DNA of 64,000 nucleotides from Paraburkholderia acidicola (GCF_002362315.1 NZ_MTZV01000003.1:310001-374000); one strand, 5' to 3'. Counted from the stretch's first letter, positions 8,332-15,686 are shown. The notes: generated by a model from the letters alone, not told the origin. Program-made: numbers and translations.

Positions 8332-8739
8332 ATGAAATACGTGAATGTCGTCCTGGGTTTGATCATCCACGGCGATTGCATCCTGGTCGGCAAGAAAGTA
8401 GATGGTTATCACCCCGCCGGGCTCGGCGGTCTTTGGGTACTGCCCGGCGGCCGGGTCGAGGAAGGCGAGTCTCTTGAACAAGCTCTTGTGCGCGAGATTC
8501 AAGAGGAAACCGCGTTGGCGATTCGTATCGAGCAGAGCTTGGGCGAGCATCTGCAGTACCTCACCGATACCACCGTAACGCTCAACTACTTTCGGTGCCG
8601 CGCGGTTTCGAACGCCGCCCGCCCGGGGGACGATCTGGAACGGGTCTCATGGCTAAAAAAGCCGGAGGCATACGCGCGCCTCGCTCCGGCCGTTCGGGAA
8701 ACCTTTCCCCTAGAGCTAGCCAAATGGTTTCGCGACTAA
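8332..8739 (+). CDS. Nudix hydrolase
   Basis: This is a 135-residue Nudix enzyme, which hydrolyses nucleoside diphosphate-linked compounds. The Nudix box reads GGRVEEGESLEQALVREIQE followed by ETAL, with alanine where glycine is usual near the end; the catalytic RE..EE residues are intact. The WVLPGG segment before the box resembles GDP-mannose mannosyl hydrolase and MutT-like proteins. The substrate cannot be named. The gene lies 59 bases after the M56 gene, within the segment bounded by the lrp repeats, and its base composition is lower in GC than its neighbours. Confidence 0.85.
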   Translation: MKYVNVVLGLIIHGDCILVGKKVDGYHPAGLGGLWVLPGGRVEEGESLEQALVREIQEETALAIRIEQSLGEHLQYLTDTTVTLNYFRCRAVSNAARPGDDLERVSWLKKPEAYARLAPAVRETFPLELAKWFRD

Positions 8740-8802
8740 GCCTCTACCGCTGAGGGCATCTTGCAAACCTGGCTAGTCGGTCGTCTCATCGCCAGATAAG
8801 CA

Positions 8803-9270
8803 CTACACCGAAAACCGCACCGGCAACGCCGTCGAATACTTGATCTGTTCCATAGCAAAACTGGAACTCACGTCATAAAGCGGCACCGCACGAATCAGCA
8901 GCTTATAAACGCGATCGTAGTCGTCGATATCCGACACCACGACGCGCAGCAGATAGTCGGTCTCGCCGCTCATCCGGTACACCTCCACCACTTCCGGAAT
9001 ATCCTGCACGGCCTGCGTGAACGTACGCGCCCATTCCTCCGTGTGCTGGTTGGTCCGCACCGCGACGAACACCGTCGTCCCCACCCCGAGCTTACGCGGG
9101 TCGCATAACGCGACCTGCGCCCGAATCACTCCCATCTCCTTCAGACGTTGCACGCGTTTCCAGCAGGGTGTCTGCGACAGGTTCACGCGTTGCGCGAGTT
9201 CCGCGACCGGCATCGTCGCATCCTCCTGCAGCAGTTCCAGCAGCTTGCGGTCGATGATATCCATTGCCAT
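8803..9270 (-). CDS. Lrp/AsnC-family transcriptional regulator
   Basis: This is a 155-residue Lrp-family regulator. MDIIDRKLLELLQEDATMPVAELAQRVNLSQTPCWKRVQRLKEMGVI is the N-terminal HTH, and the rest is the RAM ligand-binding domain (MSGETDYLLRVVV). Met at 9270 (or two codons later) starts the conserved part; a longer ORF reaching 9381 crosses the promoter. It is divergent from a cysteine-dioxygenase-like gene with a perfect Lrp-consensus site between them. It is therefore a likely local sulfur-amino-acid sensor, comparable to DecR/CuyR-type AsnC regulators. That role is inferred from position. Confidence 0.9.
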   Translation of the reverse strand: MAMDIIDRKLLELLQEDATMPVAELAQRVNLSQTPCWKRVQRLKEMGVIRAQVALCDPRKLGVGTTVFVAVRTNQHTEEWARTFTQAVQDIPEVVEVYRMSGETDYLLRVVVSDIDDYDRVYKLLIRAVPLYDVSSSFAMEQIKYSTALPVRFSV

Positions 9271-9283
9271 GAGCACACCAATA

Positions 9284-9298
9284 TAGAAAATTATTCTA
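9284..9298. promoter_or_regulatory. Lrp-type binding site in the lrp/cysteine dioxygenase divergent region
   Basis: TAGAAAATTATTCTA fits every position of the E. coli Lrp consensus YAGHAWATTWTDCTR and is a perfect TAGAA-N5-TTCTA dyad. It lies 13 bases upstream of the lrp start and about 100 bases upstream of the divergent dioxygenase gene, so it can serve autoregulation and activation. Confidence 0.65.
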
Positions 9299-9400
9299 CT
9301 TATCCCGTTTCTAGAGGAATTATAAGGAACCTCTTTCTCCGTACAAGTCGGTATAAATAGCAGTGTTTGAAACCTGATCAAATATATCGCGGAAGTTTTG

Positions 9401-10027
9401 ATGAATCACACTACCTGTCTGCCATCCATCGAGGCGCCTGCCATCGCACGCCTCGCCCGTGCACTCGATGCAGCGTTAGCAGTGTGCGCCGGCACCACCG
9501 ATCCGGCGGGCTGCGCAGCCTTCGCGAGCCGTGTGTCCACGGCGCTCGCCGAGGCCGCCGCGGACCCGGCGCTGCTATCGCTGGCGCAACGCCAAGGCAG
9601 CCTCGATGGATACCGCCGTCATCTGCTCGCGGCCGATCCGTGCGGCCGTTACGCGATCGCCGCGCTCGTCTGGCAGCCGGGTCAGGCAAGCCCGGTGCAT
9701 GCGCATCATACGTGGTGTGGTTATGCGGTCGTCGACGGCGTACTGGCCGAAACCGTCTATAGATGGGATGTCGATACGCACCGCGCTGTCGAAGCGCGTA
9801 CGCAGTTGCGCAGACGCGGCGCCGTTTCGTTCACGCGCGCCGGCCATGGTGGTATTCACCGGCTCGGCAATCTTGCCGCTCGCGGCACGGCTGCTGGCGA
9901 ATCAGCCGTTTCGTTGCATCTCTATGGTGTCGCAGGCGCGCAGATCGCTACGCACGTGAATGACATCGTGCGAGTCGACGATTCGCGTGTTGCACTCGCT
10001 GCCGTGCAGCAAACCACCCCGGCATGA
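9401..10027 (+). CDS. Cysteine dioxygenase type I family protein
   Basis: This is a 208-residue cupin-fold thiol dioxygenase. SPVHAHHTWCGYAVVDG carries the first cupin motif with two iron-ligand histidines, and GIHRLGN, about 70 residues later, supplies the third. These enzymes oxidise cysteine or 3-mercaptopropionate to the sulfinic acid using a mononuclear Fe(II). ATG 9401 is used, with GCGGAAG just upstream; a TTG one codon earlier is in frame. The divergent Lrp gene and the Lrp site between the two genes support control by an amino acid. Cysteine and mercaptopropionate specificity cannot be told apart by eye. Confidence 0.75.
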   Translation: MNHTTCLPSIEAPAIARLARALDAALAVCAGTTDPAGCAAFASRVSTALAEAAADPALLSLAQRQGSLDGYRRHLLAADPCGRYAIAALVWQPGQASPVHAHHTWCGYAVVDGVLAETVYRWDVDTHRAVEARTQLRRRGAVSFTRAGHGGIHRLGNLAARGTAAGESAVSLHLYGVAGAQIATHVNDIVRVDDSRVALAAVQQTTPA

Positions 10028-10040
10028 ACGAGCGCTCCGA

Positions 10041-10210
10041 CTAGCGAAGGCGCGTCGGCCATCCGACTCTAACCAGCACGTCGTCAGGCGCGTTCAGGGC
10101 GAACTCGTACATGCCCCAAGGCTTGTCGCCCGGATCGCCGTAGCGGCATCGACCAGCCCTATGTTCACGACGATGTGAACGTTCAATGGTTCGACGGCGC
10201 CCGCAGCGAT
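10041..10210 (-). pseudogene. Remnant of a VOC (glyoxalase/bleomycin-resistance) family gene
   Basis: On the minus strand the end reads DKPWGMYEFALNAPDDVLVRVGWP before a stop. It matches the usual C-terminal strand of VOC-superfamily proteins (DKPWGMREFALVDPDGNLLR type). Just upstream, a second frame reads VEPLNVHIVVNIGLVDAATA, which fits the preceding VOC segment but is out of frame and too short. No start or full domain remains. It therefore looks like a decayed 3' end behind the NmrA-type gene. A coincidental shadow cannot be fully excluded. Confidence 0.4.
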
Positions 10211-10228
10211 CCAGCCAACCGGCAAGAC

Positions 10229-10876
10229 TCAATAAGCCACCGTAGCGATCTGCCGGATAAAGCGCCCCTGCTCCAGTTCGTCGACGAACGCAGCCGCGTA
10301 ATCTTCCGCCGATATCTTGCTGTCACCCTGCGCATCGACGATCAGCGTCCCCGTACCCGTGCGGTACGCGCCCGTACGCTCGCCCGGAGCGATCACCGCC
10401 GCCGGCGAAAAGAACGTCCAGTCGAGATCGGTGACGCCGCGATACAAGCCCAGTGCATCGCGATGCGCAAGCGCCACGGCCTTGTACACCTCGGGAAAGC
10501 CATCGGTATCGACGAGCTGCTTGCCCGGTGCCACTTCGAGCGAACCCGCACCACCCACCACCGCGAGCCGCTTCACGCCCGCCGCACGCACACCTTCGAT
10601 AAGCGCCCGCGTCGCCAAGGCCAGCGTCGCAGCATCGCCGTGCGGCGGCGAATAGGCGCTCGCCACGACATCGTGACCGCGCGCCGCCGCCGTCACACTC
10701 GCGGCATCGAGTACATCGGCTCGTGCCGCATGCAGGTTCGCCACATCACTCGGAACCCGCTCCGGATTGCGCGCCAGCGCCGTAACCGTATGGCCGCGTC
10801 GCGCCGCTTCCGCCGCAATCCGCGAACCGATCATGCCGGTGGCGCCGAACAGCGCAATCTTCAGTGCTTGACTCAT
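10229..10876 (-). CDS. NAD(P)H-binding NmrA-like oxidoreductase
   Basis: This is a 215-residue atypical short-chain dehydrogenase. KIALFGATGMIGSRIAAEAARRGHTVTALARNP is the Rossmann NAD(P)-binding start, and the fold continues with LAVVGGAGSLEVAPG. It resembles B. subtilis YwnB and the SDR proteins often used as redox or quinone sensors. AAGGAG lies nine bases before the start. It shares a TGTAA-N9-TTACA-type dyad with the neighbouring Rrf2 regulator gene, which suggests the regulator controls it, like the ywnA-ywnB pair. Confidence 0.85.
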   Translation of the reverse strand: MSQALKIALFGATGMIGSRIAAEAARRGHTVTALARNPERVPSDVANLHAARADVLDAASVTAAARGHDVVASAYSPPHGDAATLALATRALIEGVRAAGVKRLAVVGGAGSLEVAPGKQLVDTDGFPEVYKAVALAHRDALGLYRGVTDLDWTFFSPAAVIAPGERTGAYRTGTGTLIVDAQGDSKISAEDYAAAFVDELEQGRFIRQIATVAY

Positions 10877-10903
10877 CGTCGATACTCCTTCAAAGCCGGT
10901 TAT

Positions 10904-10924
10904 GTGTAACTACATTGATTACAT
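10904..10924. promoter_or_regulatory. Putative Rrf2-regulator operator upstream of the NmrA-like gene
   Basis: GTGTAAC-N8-TTACAT contains a perfect TGTAA-N9-TTACA dyad, 28 bases upstream of the start codon. The same spacing and nearly the same bases occur upstream of the Rrf2 gene (11478-11498), which marks it as a shared operator. Confidence 0.55.
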
Positions 10925-10999
10925 ATACAACGAAAAAAAGCGGGGCTTCTCCCCGTCGTCCTTCTTTACCGTCAGACCGCGTGCGCAGGTTTCGCTGCG

Positions 11000-11455
11000 T
11001 CATCCACTGGCTCGCCGCTTGCGCCCGCGCGAGCGTTCCGCCCGCACCACATCCGCTGTCGCATTCGCAAGCGTGCGGGCCGCGAGCGACGCTTCCATCG
11101 CCTGCTGTGCGTCATCAATGATGCCGGTTAACACGCTCTGAATGTGGCGCCCAACCATGCAGTCCGGATTCGGCGCTTCGCGGTGCAGTGCGAACAGTTG
11201 TGCATCGTCGACGGCACGATAGATTTCGATCAGCGAGATGTCTTCGGGTGCGCGCGCCAGCAGCGCCCCACCGCCCGCGCCCAGCTGCGACGTGGTGAGC
11301 CCCGCGTCTGCAAGCATCGTCAACAGACGGCGGATCAGCGCCGCATTCGTATTGACGCTCCCCGCGATCATCTCCGACGACAGCGGTACGTCATCCTGCA
11401 ACGACAGCAGCGCCAGGATGTGAACCGCGAAGGCAAACCGGCTACTCGTATTCAC
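11000..11455 (-). CDS. Rrf2-family transcriptional regulator
   Basis: This is a 151-residue Rrf2 protein starting at a GTG with the canonical NTSSRFAFAVHILALLS. The winged helix (SSEMIAGSVNTNAALIRRLLTMLADAGL) and the wing GAGGGALLARAPEDISLIEIYRAV follow. A TTG seven codons upstream is in frame, but the family begins at the GTG. Only one cysteine (NPDCMVG) is left in the region where IscR has three. An iron-sulfur cluster of IscR type is therefore unlikely, and the protein resembles YwnA-type members. Shared dyads before this gene and the NmrA-like gene suggest joint self-regulation. Confidence 0.85.
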   Translation of the reverse strand: MNTSSRFAFAVHILALLSLQDDVPLSSEMIAGSVNTNAALIRRLLTMLADAGLTTSQLGAGGGALLARAPEDISLIEIYRAVDDAQLFALHREAPNPDCMVGRHIQSVLTGIIDDAQQAMEASLAARTLANATADVVRAERSRGRKRRASG

Positions 11456-11477
11456 AGCGCACCAGCCTGACGACAAT

Positions 11478-11498
11478 GTGTAACCAGCATAAGTACAT
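11478..11498. promoter_or_regulatory. Putative Rrf2-regulator operator upstream of its own gene
   Basis: GTGTAAC-N8-GTACAT matches the element at 10904-10924 with the same 8-base spacer (TGTAA-N9-GTACA; one dyad base differs). It ends about 23 bases before the GTG start. Confidence 0.5.
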
Positions 11499-11539
11499 TT
11501 ATACGTTCTGTCAAAAACGTCATAACAACGCGCAGTGCG

Positions 11540-11986
11540 TTACTTGTCCATCTGCTTCTGCGCATCGGTGGTATCGCTTGCCGACGTCGATGAAGCCGCC
11601 GACTGGCTCGACCATTCCTGCAGTCTGCGTCCCGTCGTTTCGAGGCCCGTGCCGGTCAATGCCGCCGCACGGCCGAGCGCGCCCTGAGCCGCACTTGCCG
11701 CGCTCTGCAGATGAGCCTGCGCAGTGGATGCAAGCACGGATGGATCGATGGTGATAGATGGTTTCGATGCAGCATCGAGACTTTGCTGTGCGGTAGCGCG
11801 CGCAGTATCGACCTGCTGGCCAACATAGCTCGCCGCCTGATCGAGTTTCTGACTGGCCTGCTGTGCGACGTCATTGAGTTTTGTCTGAGCAGACGTATCG
11901 TTTTTCTCGCACGCGGTCAGCGTCACGAGCAGGACAGCAGCGGCAGCGGTACGACGGAACAGGGAACGACTGGCATTCTGGATCAT
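11540..11986 (-). CDS. Predicted lipoprotein, Ala/Gln/Ser-rich
   Basis: This is a 148-residue protein with a lipoprotein signal: MIQNASRSLFRRTAAAAVLLVTLTAC, lipobox LTAC. The mature chain is polar and alanine-, glutamine- and serine-rich, with heptad-like stretches (KLNDVAQQASQKLDQAASYVGQQVDTARA), so an alpha-helical or coiled-coil periplasmic protein is likely. No family function is recognised. The start at 11986 is the only one that begins with the signal sequence; the ORF extends further upstream without one. Confidence 0.7.
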   Translation of the reverse strand: MIQNASRSLFRRTAAAAVLLVTLTACEKNDTSAQTKLNDVAQQASQKLDQAASYVGQQVDTARATAQQSLDAASKPSITIDPSVLASTAQAHLQSAASAAQGALGRAAALTGTGLETTGRRLQEWSSQSAASSTSASDTTDAQKQMDK

Positions 11987-12223
11987 TGCGAGAGGGGAGC
12001 CGCTGCGAGCGGCTTTAGACACGGAAACGCAGCCATCATACGCCCGCGCGTTCGGGGGTCTCGATTCGGAGCAACCAGGACCGTCCGGGGCGGCCCAGCA
12101 TGACCTGCAAATGCGGGTAAAAGCCACACACGGTCATGCGGTCCACCGTCGCGGTACTGTCAAACTCGCAGGAGTAGACTGCCTCCAGGTTCGATGAATT
12201 TCCTCTCCAACCGGAGGCATGCG

Positions 12224-12805
12224 ATGGCAGCGAAGAAGATTCTGTTCCTGACCGGCGACTTCGCCGAGGATTACGAAACGATGGTGCCGTTCCAGGCACT
12301 CCAGGCAGTCGGCCACATCGTCGACGCGGTGTGTCCCGGCAAACACGCCGGCGAACGCATCAAGACGGCGATCCACGACTTCGAGGGCGATCAGACCTAC
12401 ACGGAAAAGCCCGGACACCAGTTCACGCTCAATGCAACGTTCGACGACGTCGACCCGACGCAGTACGACGCGCTCGCGATTGCCGGTGGCCGCGCACCCG
12501 AATATCTGCGGCTGAACCAGAAGGTGCTCGATATCGTGCGGCAGTTTGCCGAGGAGAAGAAGCCGATCGCGGCGGTCTGTCATGCGGCGCAGTTGCTGGC
12601 CGCCGCCGATGTGATTCGCGGCCGCCGCATTTCCGCGTACCCGGCGTGTGCGCCGGAGGTGACGCTCGCGGGCGGCGACTACGCCGATATCCCCGTCGAT
12701 GCAGCGATCACCGACGCAAACTTCGTCACTGCGCCCGCATGGCCCGCGCATCCGGAATGGTTGCGGCAGTTCCTCGTGCTGCTCGGCACACGCATCGAGC
12801 TTTGA
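12224..12805 (+). CDS. DJ-1/PfpI family protein
   Basis: This is a 193-residue single-domain member of the DJ-1/ThiJ/PfpI superfamily. [19 protein letters not shown] holds the conserved acidic residue, and the nucleophile elbow is [10 protein letters not shown] with C119. Relatives include intracellular amidases/proteases, glyoxalase III-type enzymes and stress proteins, so the reaction cannot be fixed from sequence. The start at 12224 follows CCGGAGG; the 10-residue upstream extension is not conserved-looking. The gene converges on the histidine kinase gene. Confidence 0.88.
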   Translation: MAAKKILFLTGDFAEDYETMVPFQALQAVGHIVDAVCPGKHAGERIKTAIHDFEGDQTYTEKPGHQFTLNATFDDVDPTQYDALAIAGGRAPEYLRLNQKVLDIVRQFAEEKKPIAAVCHAAQLLAAADVIRGRRISAYPACAPEVTLAGGDYADIPVDAAITDANFVTAPAWPAHPEWLRQFLVLLGTRIEL

Positions 12806-12814
12806 CGCAACCAG

Positions 12815-12836
12815 GCGGCGCGCAGTGTGGCGCCGC
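12815..12836. terminator. Possible bidirectional hairpin between convergent genes
   Basis: GCGGCGC and GCGCCGC form a 7-bp GC stem with an 8-base loop between the DJ-1-type gene and the histidine kinase gene. No T-run follows on either side, so termination is only suggested. Confidence 0.3.
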
Positions 12837-12842
12837 GGCGGT

Positions 12843-14495
12843 TCAGCGCGTGCTGAACCGCAACTCCTGGTCCTCGGCATAGGACAGCGCGGCCGTTTCG
12901 CGCGCGAGACGGCCGGCCGCTTCCGGCAGCGACAGATAGAACGTCGTGCCGGCCCCTTCCGACGATTCCGCCCACACCCGGCCGCCATGCCGTTCGACTA
13001 CGCGACGCACCAGCGCGAGCCCGATGCCCTCGCCTGTCGCGACATTCACATGCAGCCGCTGAAACGCGTTGAAAAGCCGCGGTAGCGCGACCTCCGGAAT
13101 ACCGAGCCCGTTGTCCCTCACATAGAAGATGCGCAACGAGTGCACGCCCGGCGGCGCCGGCGTCGTGCCGATCTCGACGAGCCCTTCGCGCGACGGATCG
13201 AGATAGTTGATCGCGTTACCGATCAGATTCGCGAACACCTGCTCGAGCGCAGTCGGGTCGCCCCAGACCGGCGGCAGATCGTGCACGACGACATTCGCGC
13301 GACGCGCCTTGATCGACACCTGCATCGCATCGACCACACGCTGCACGAGATCGCCCAGGTGCACCTGTTGCTGCCGGTACTCGACGCGGCCGACGCGCGA
13401 CAGGCGCAGCAGCGCATCGATGATGTGCGACGCGCGCAGCACCGCAGTCTGCAGATAGTGCAGCGCTTCGCCGATATCGTCTTCGATCAGCCGCTCGATG
13501 CGCTGAAGATCCGCGGAAACCAACGACGACTGCCGGATTGCCGTGCGCAAATCCTCGCACGCGTGAATCAGCTCTTTCGAAAAGCCCTGCAAATTCACCA
13601 GCGGCGCGCGCAGATCATGCGACACGCTGTAGATAAACATTTCGTTTTCCTGCGTCTGCTGACGCAGTGTTTCGTTGATGCGCGCGAGTTCGTCGGCACG
13701 GCGCGCGAGGTCGGACTGGAAGCGCGCCTGCAGACGTTCGGCTTCGAGCAGACGCCGGCTCGTGTCGTGCAAGGTCAGATCGAGGTTGGCGATTTCGTCG
13801 CTACCGGGCGCGGCCGGCGCCAGCGGCTCACTACCGGCGAGCCGCCCCGCGTTCGCGGACAGCAGCGCGAGCCGCCCACTGACGCCGCGCGTGAAAAGCC
13901 AGATGGCCAGCGCGACAAACAGGATCGAGCCGATCACGGCGGTGACGATCAAGGTTTGCTGCTGCGCATGCGCCTCTTCGGCAGCCGAGGCGCGCAGCGA
14001 GTCGAGCCGCCGCTCCTCGCCCTGGAACGCGGAGACCTGGCCGCGAAAGCGGTCGAGTACATCGGTGGTGGCCTGTTCGCGGAAACGCTCGAGTACATCC
14101 TGTCGGCGCCCCGACTGCATCAGATCCTGGACGCGGTCAGACCACTGGCGATACGCCTGCACGGCCTGGCGAATCTGCCCCGCGCGTTCGACCTGGGTCG
14201 GATTGTCGGCGACCAGTTCGACGAGCTGGTCGATCCGGCGATCGATATCCATCCACAGCGCGATGGGCGTCGAGAGATTCGCGTCGCCGCCGATCACCGC
14301 GCCGCGCAGCCGCAGCGACTCGAGCAGCACCGGCTCCAGAATCGACGTGGTCTGGCGCAGCACCTCCTGACTATGCGTCGCCCAGCGTTCGGCCTCTTCG
14401 GCGTCGGCCTGCGCCTTCACGAGCCCGGACAGCAACGCCAGTTCGAACACAGCGGGAATCGCGATCAGCAGCAGCCCTTTGGTCGTCAGTCTCAT
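12843..14495 (-). CDS. Membrane sensor histidine kinase (CHASE3-like sensor)
   Basis: This is a 550-residue kinase. An N-terminal membrane helix (GLLLIAIPAVFELALLSGLV), a roughly 150-residue helical periplasmic region like CHASE3, and a second membrane helix (about residues 180-203) precede a HAMP-like linker. The kinase core has the phosphorylated histidine in YSVSHDLRAPLVN (H293), then N-box NLIGNAINYL, DNGLGIP and GEGIGLALVRRVVERHGG. MRLTTKG at 14495 is taken as start because it opens the first helix. No response regulator gene is adjacent, so it is an orphan here and its output is unknown. Confidence 0.88.
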   Translation of the reverse strand: MRLTTKGLLLIAIPAVFELALLSGLVKAQADAEEAERWATHSQEVLRQTTSILEPVLLESLRLRGAVIGGDANLSTPIALWMDIDRRIDQLVELVADNPTQVERAGQIRQAVQAYRQWSDRVQDLMQSGRRQDVLERFREQATTDVLDRFRGQVSAFQGEERRLDSLRASAAEEAHAQQQTLIVTAVIGSILFVALAIWLFTRGVSGRLALLSANAGRLAGSEPLAPAAPGSDEIANLDLTLHDTSRRLLEAERLQARFQSDLARRADELARINETLRQQTQENEMFIYSVSHDLRAPLVNLQGFSKELIHACEDLRTAIRQSSLVSADLQRIERLIEDDIGEALHYLQTAVLRASHIIDALLRLSRVGRVEYRQQQVHLGDLVQRVVDAMQVSIKARRANVVVHDLPPVWGDPTALEQVFANLIGNAINYLDPSREGLVEIGTTPAPPGVHSLRIFYVRDNGLGIPEVALPRLFNAFQRLHVNVATGEGIGLALVRRVVERHGGRVWAESSEGAGTTFYLSLPEAAGRLARETAALSYAEDQELRFSTR

Positions 14496-14712
14496 GCGCG
14501 CGAGGAAGGTCGTGGGTCCCGGCGTGCGGCGCACGCGGGACGGCACATTATGTCGACGTTTTCACCGGATGACAAAGCCGCGCAACGCACCTGCCCGCGG
14601 TTCAGCGCGAAGCCCGTGCGTGCTGCATATTTTTGTGTCCGGAGCACGCCCTCCGGCCCCTCTCCGGCCCCTGTCTACCGGCCAATCCCCGCCGGTGATA
14701 GACTTCCCCGCC

Positions 14713-14760
14713 GGAGATGGCATTCTCCGTTAACCGCCCTCGTGGCTGATGATGCCTGCC
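14713..14760 (+). ncRNA. Fluoride riboswitch (crcB motif)
   Basis: The segment upstream of crcB matches the crcB-motif aptamer. GGAGATGGCATTCTCC closes stem P1 (GGAG 14713-14716 with CTCC 14725-14728), a short second stem follows, and then GATGATGCCT. GGCAT at 14719-14723 can pair with ATGCC at 14752-14756 to make the pseudoknot typical of this class. Fluoride binding should raise expression of the exporter 95 bases downstream. Confidence 0.88.
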
Positions 14761-14854
14761 TAGCCCGGATCACTGCGGACGCGGCATCATGTCGTTTGCA
14801 GCCCGGCCTGTCGACTTTCTGGCTTCCGGGCCCCTCTCCCGTTCACTCCCGCTC

Positions 14855-15235
14855 ATGTATCTGTCTATTCTCGCCGTCGGCATCGGCGGTGCTGCCGGCT
14901 CCCTGCTGCGCTGGCTCCTCGGTATCCGTCTGAACGGCGTATTTCCCGCCCTGCCGCTCGGCACCCTCGCGTCCAATGTGATTGCCGGCTATGTGATCGG
15001 CGTCGCCGTCGCCTACTTTGCGCGCCACCCGGGCGTCGCGCCCGAATGGCGGCTCTTTATCATCACCGGCTTGATGGGCGGCCTGTCCACCTTCTCGACC
15101 TTCTCCGCCGAGGTCGTCCAGCGCCTGCAGGATGGGCGGCTCGGCTGGGCGGCCGGCGAAATCGCGATCCACGTCTGCGCATCGCTGGCGATGACCCTGC
15201 TGGGGATCGGCACAGTCGTGCTGGCAAGCCGCTGA
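14855..15235 (+). CDS. crcB: Fluoride exporter CrcB/FluC
   Basis: This is a 126-residue four-helix membrane protein that works as a dual-topology dimer and lets fluoride leave the cytoplasm. Family marks are [13 protein letters not shown] in helix 1, [14 protein letters not shown] in helix 2 and [13 protein letters not shown] in helix 3, with the phenylalanines and serines of the ion path. The start at 14855 gives normal family length; an ATG at 14789 would add 22 non-membrane residues. The fluoride riboswitch upstream confirms the assignment. Confidence 0.95.
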   Translation: MYLSILAVGIGGAAGSLLRWLLGIRLNGVFPALPLGTLASNVIAGYVIGVAVAYFARHPGVAPEWRLFIITGLMGGLSTFSTFSAEVVQRLQDGRLGWAAGEIAIHVCASLAMTLLGIGTVVLASR

Positions 15236-15281
15236 AGCAGGCATGCGGTATGCATACTGCTTATCGGTGAAAATCGCAGGC

Positions 15282-15313
15282 AAAAAAAAGGCGCCACGTG
15301 ACCGTGACGCCTT
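15282..15313 (-). terminator. Rho-independent terminator reading leftward
   Basis: AAGGCG-c-CACG-tgac-CGTG-a-CGCCTT forms a 10-bp stem at 15288-15313. On the minus strand it is followed by eight T residues (the A-run at 15282-15289). It therefore ends a leftward transcript, although no annotated minus-strand gene lies to the right. On the plus strand it may also weakly end the crcB transcript. Confidence 0.6.
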
Positions 15314-15485
15314 GAAAAGTTCTAGCCATTCCGAGGGCCGTGCTAGAACCTGAGAGAGGGGATCCGAAAGCGCTGGAACTGCTGGCCGGGGACGCTACCA
15401 GAAGTATTGGACTGGCCGGGAAACCACATATTGGCTTCAAGTCCAGCTAAGAGACACGGCACACAAAGGCCGCTTTCGAAATAGG
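15282..15485 (-). ncRNA. Candidate minus-strand small RNA, about 200 nt
   Basis: The leftward terminator at 15282-15313 needs a transcript. A promoter-like pair, TTGACT (15514-15519) and AAAAAT (15491-15496) with a 17-base spacer on the minus strand, would start RNA near 15485. Inside is a second hairpin, TTCTAGC (15320-15326) with GCTAGAA (15342-15348). The predicted RNA does not match a family I recognise. Alternatively, a 49-codon ORF (15343-15492) could be translated from an upstream start site. Confidence 0.3.
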
Positions 15486-15492
15486 GTTCCAT
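15343..15492 (-). CDS. Possible 49-residue small protein
   Basis: ATG at 15492 opens a minus-strand ORF beginning MEPYFESGLCVPCLLAGLEA and ending in PSLRF. A CxxC pair (LCVPC) is its only feature. No Shine-Dalgarno sequence precedes it, and the candidate promoter's -10 overlaps the start codon, so translation is doubtful. It is listed because it fills otherwise empty DNA in front of a good terminator. Confidence 0.18.
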   Translation of the reverse strand: MEPYFESGLCVPCLLAGLEANMWFPGQSNTSGSVPGQQFQRFRIPSLRF

Positions 15493-15501
15493 TTTTTATG
15501 G
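15489..15501. promoter_or_regulatory. AT-rich palindrome in the iclR upstream region
   Basis: CCAT-TTTTT-ATGG is a perfect dyad preceded by GTT, so it shares GTTCCAT with the element just before the iclR-type gene. It overlaps the candidate minus-strand -10 box. The rest of 15520-15660 is AT-richer than average and shows no gene. Confidence 0.3.
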
Positions 15502-15662
15502 TTATGCTGACTAAGTCAAGAAAAATCTGATGTGGTTCGCCAGGTACTTCTTTTAAAGGCCTATACAATAATTCATCATAAAAAAGGGCCCCGAACCGCC
15601 GACACAAGGGGATCGCCCGTATCTGCCCGGTAGAACGACAGATGCGTCCAGAGTGGCTAAAC

Positions 15663-15677
15663 TGAAATAAAGTTCCA
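15663..15677. promoter_or_regulatory. IclR-type operator next to its own start codon
   Basis: TGAAATAAAGTTCCA is an imperfect dyad close to the IclR-family operator form TGGAAATnATTTCCA (read on the other strand TGGAACTTTATTTCA). It ends nine bases before the ATG at 15687, as expected for autorepression. Confidence 0.4.
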
Positions 15678-15686
15678 TAAAACGAC

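Noticed and set aside
14789..14854. Longer start for crcB
   Set aside because: It adds 22 residues not needed for the four-helix fold; the family begins at the Met at 14855.
13140..14933. 597-codon plus-strand ORF opposite the histidine kinase
   Set aside because: Arg-rich shadow of a clearly conserved kinase gene; no domain recognised.
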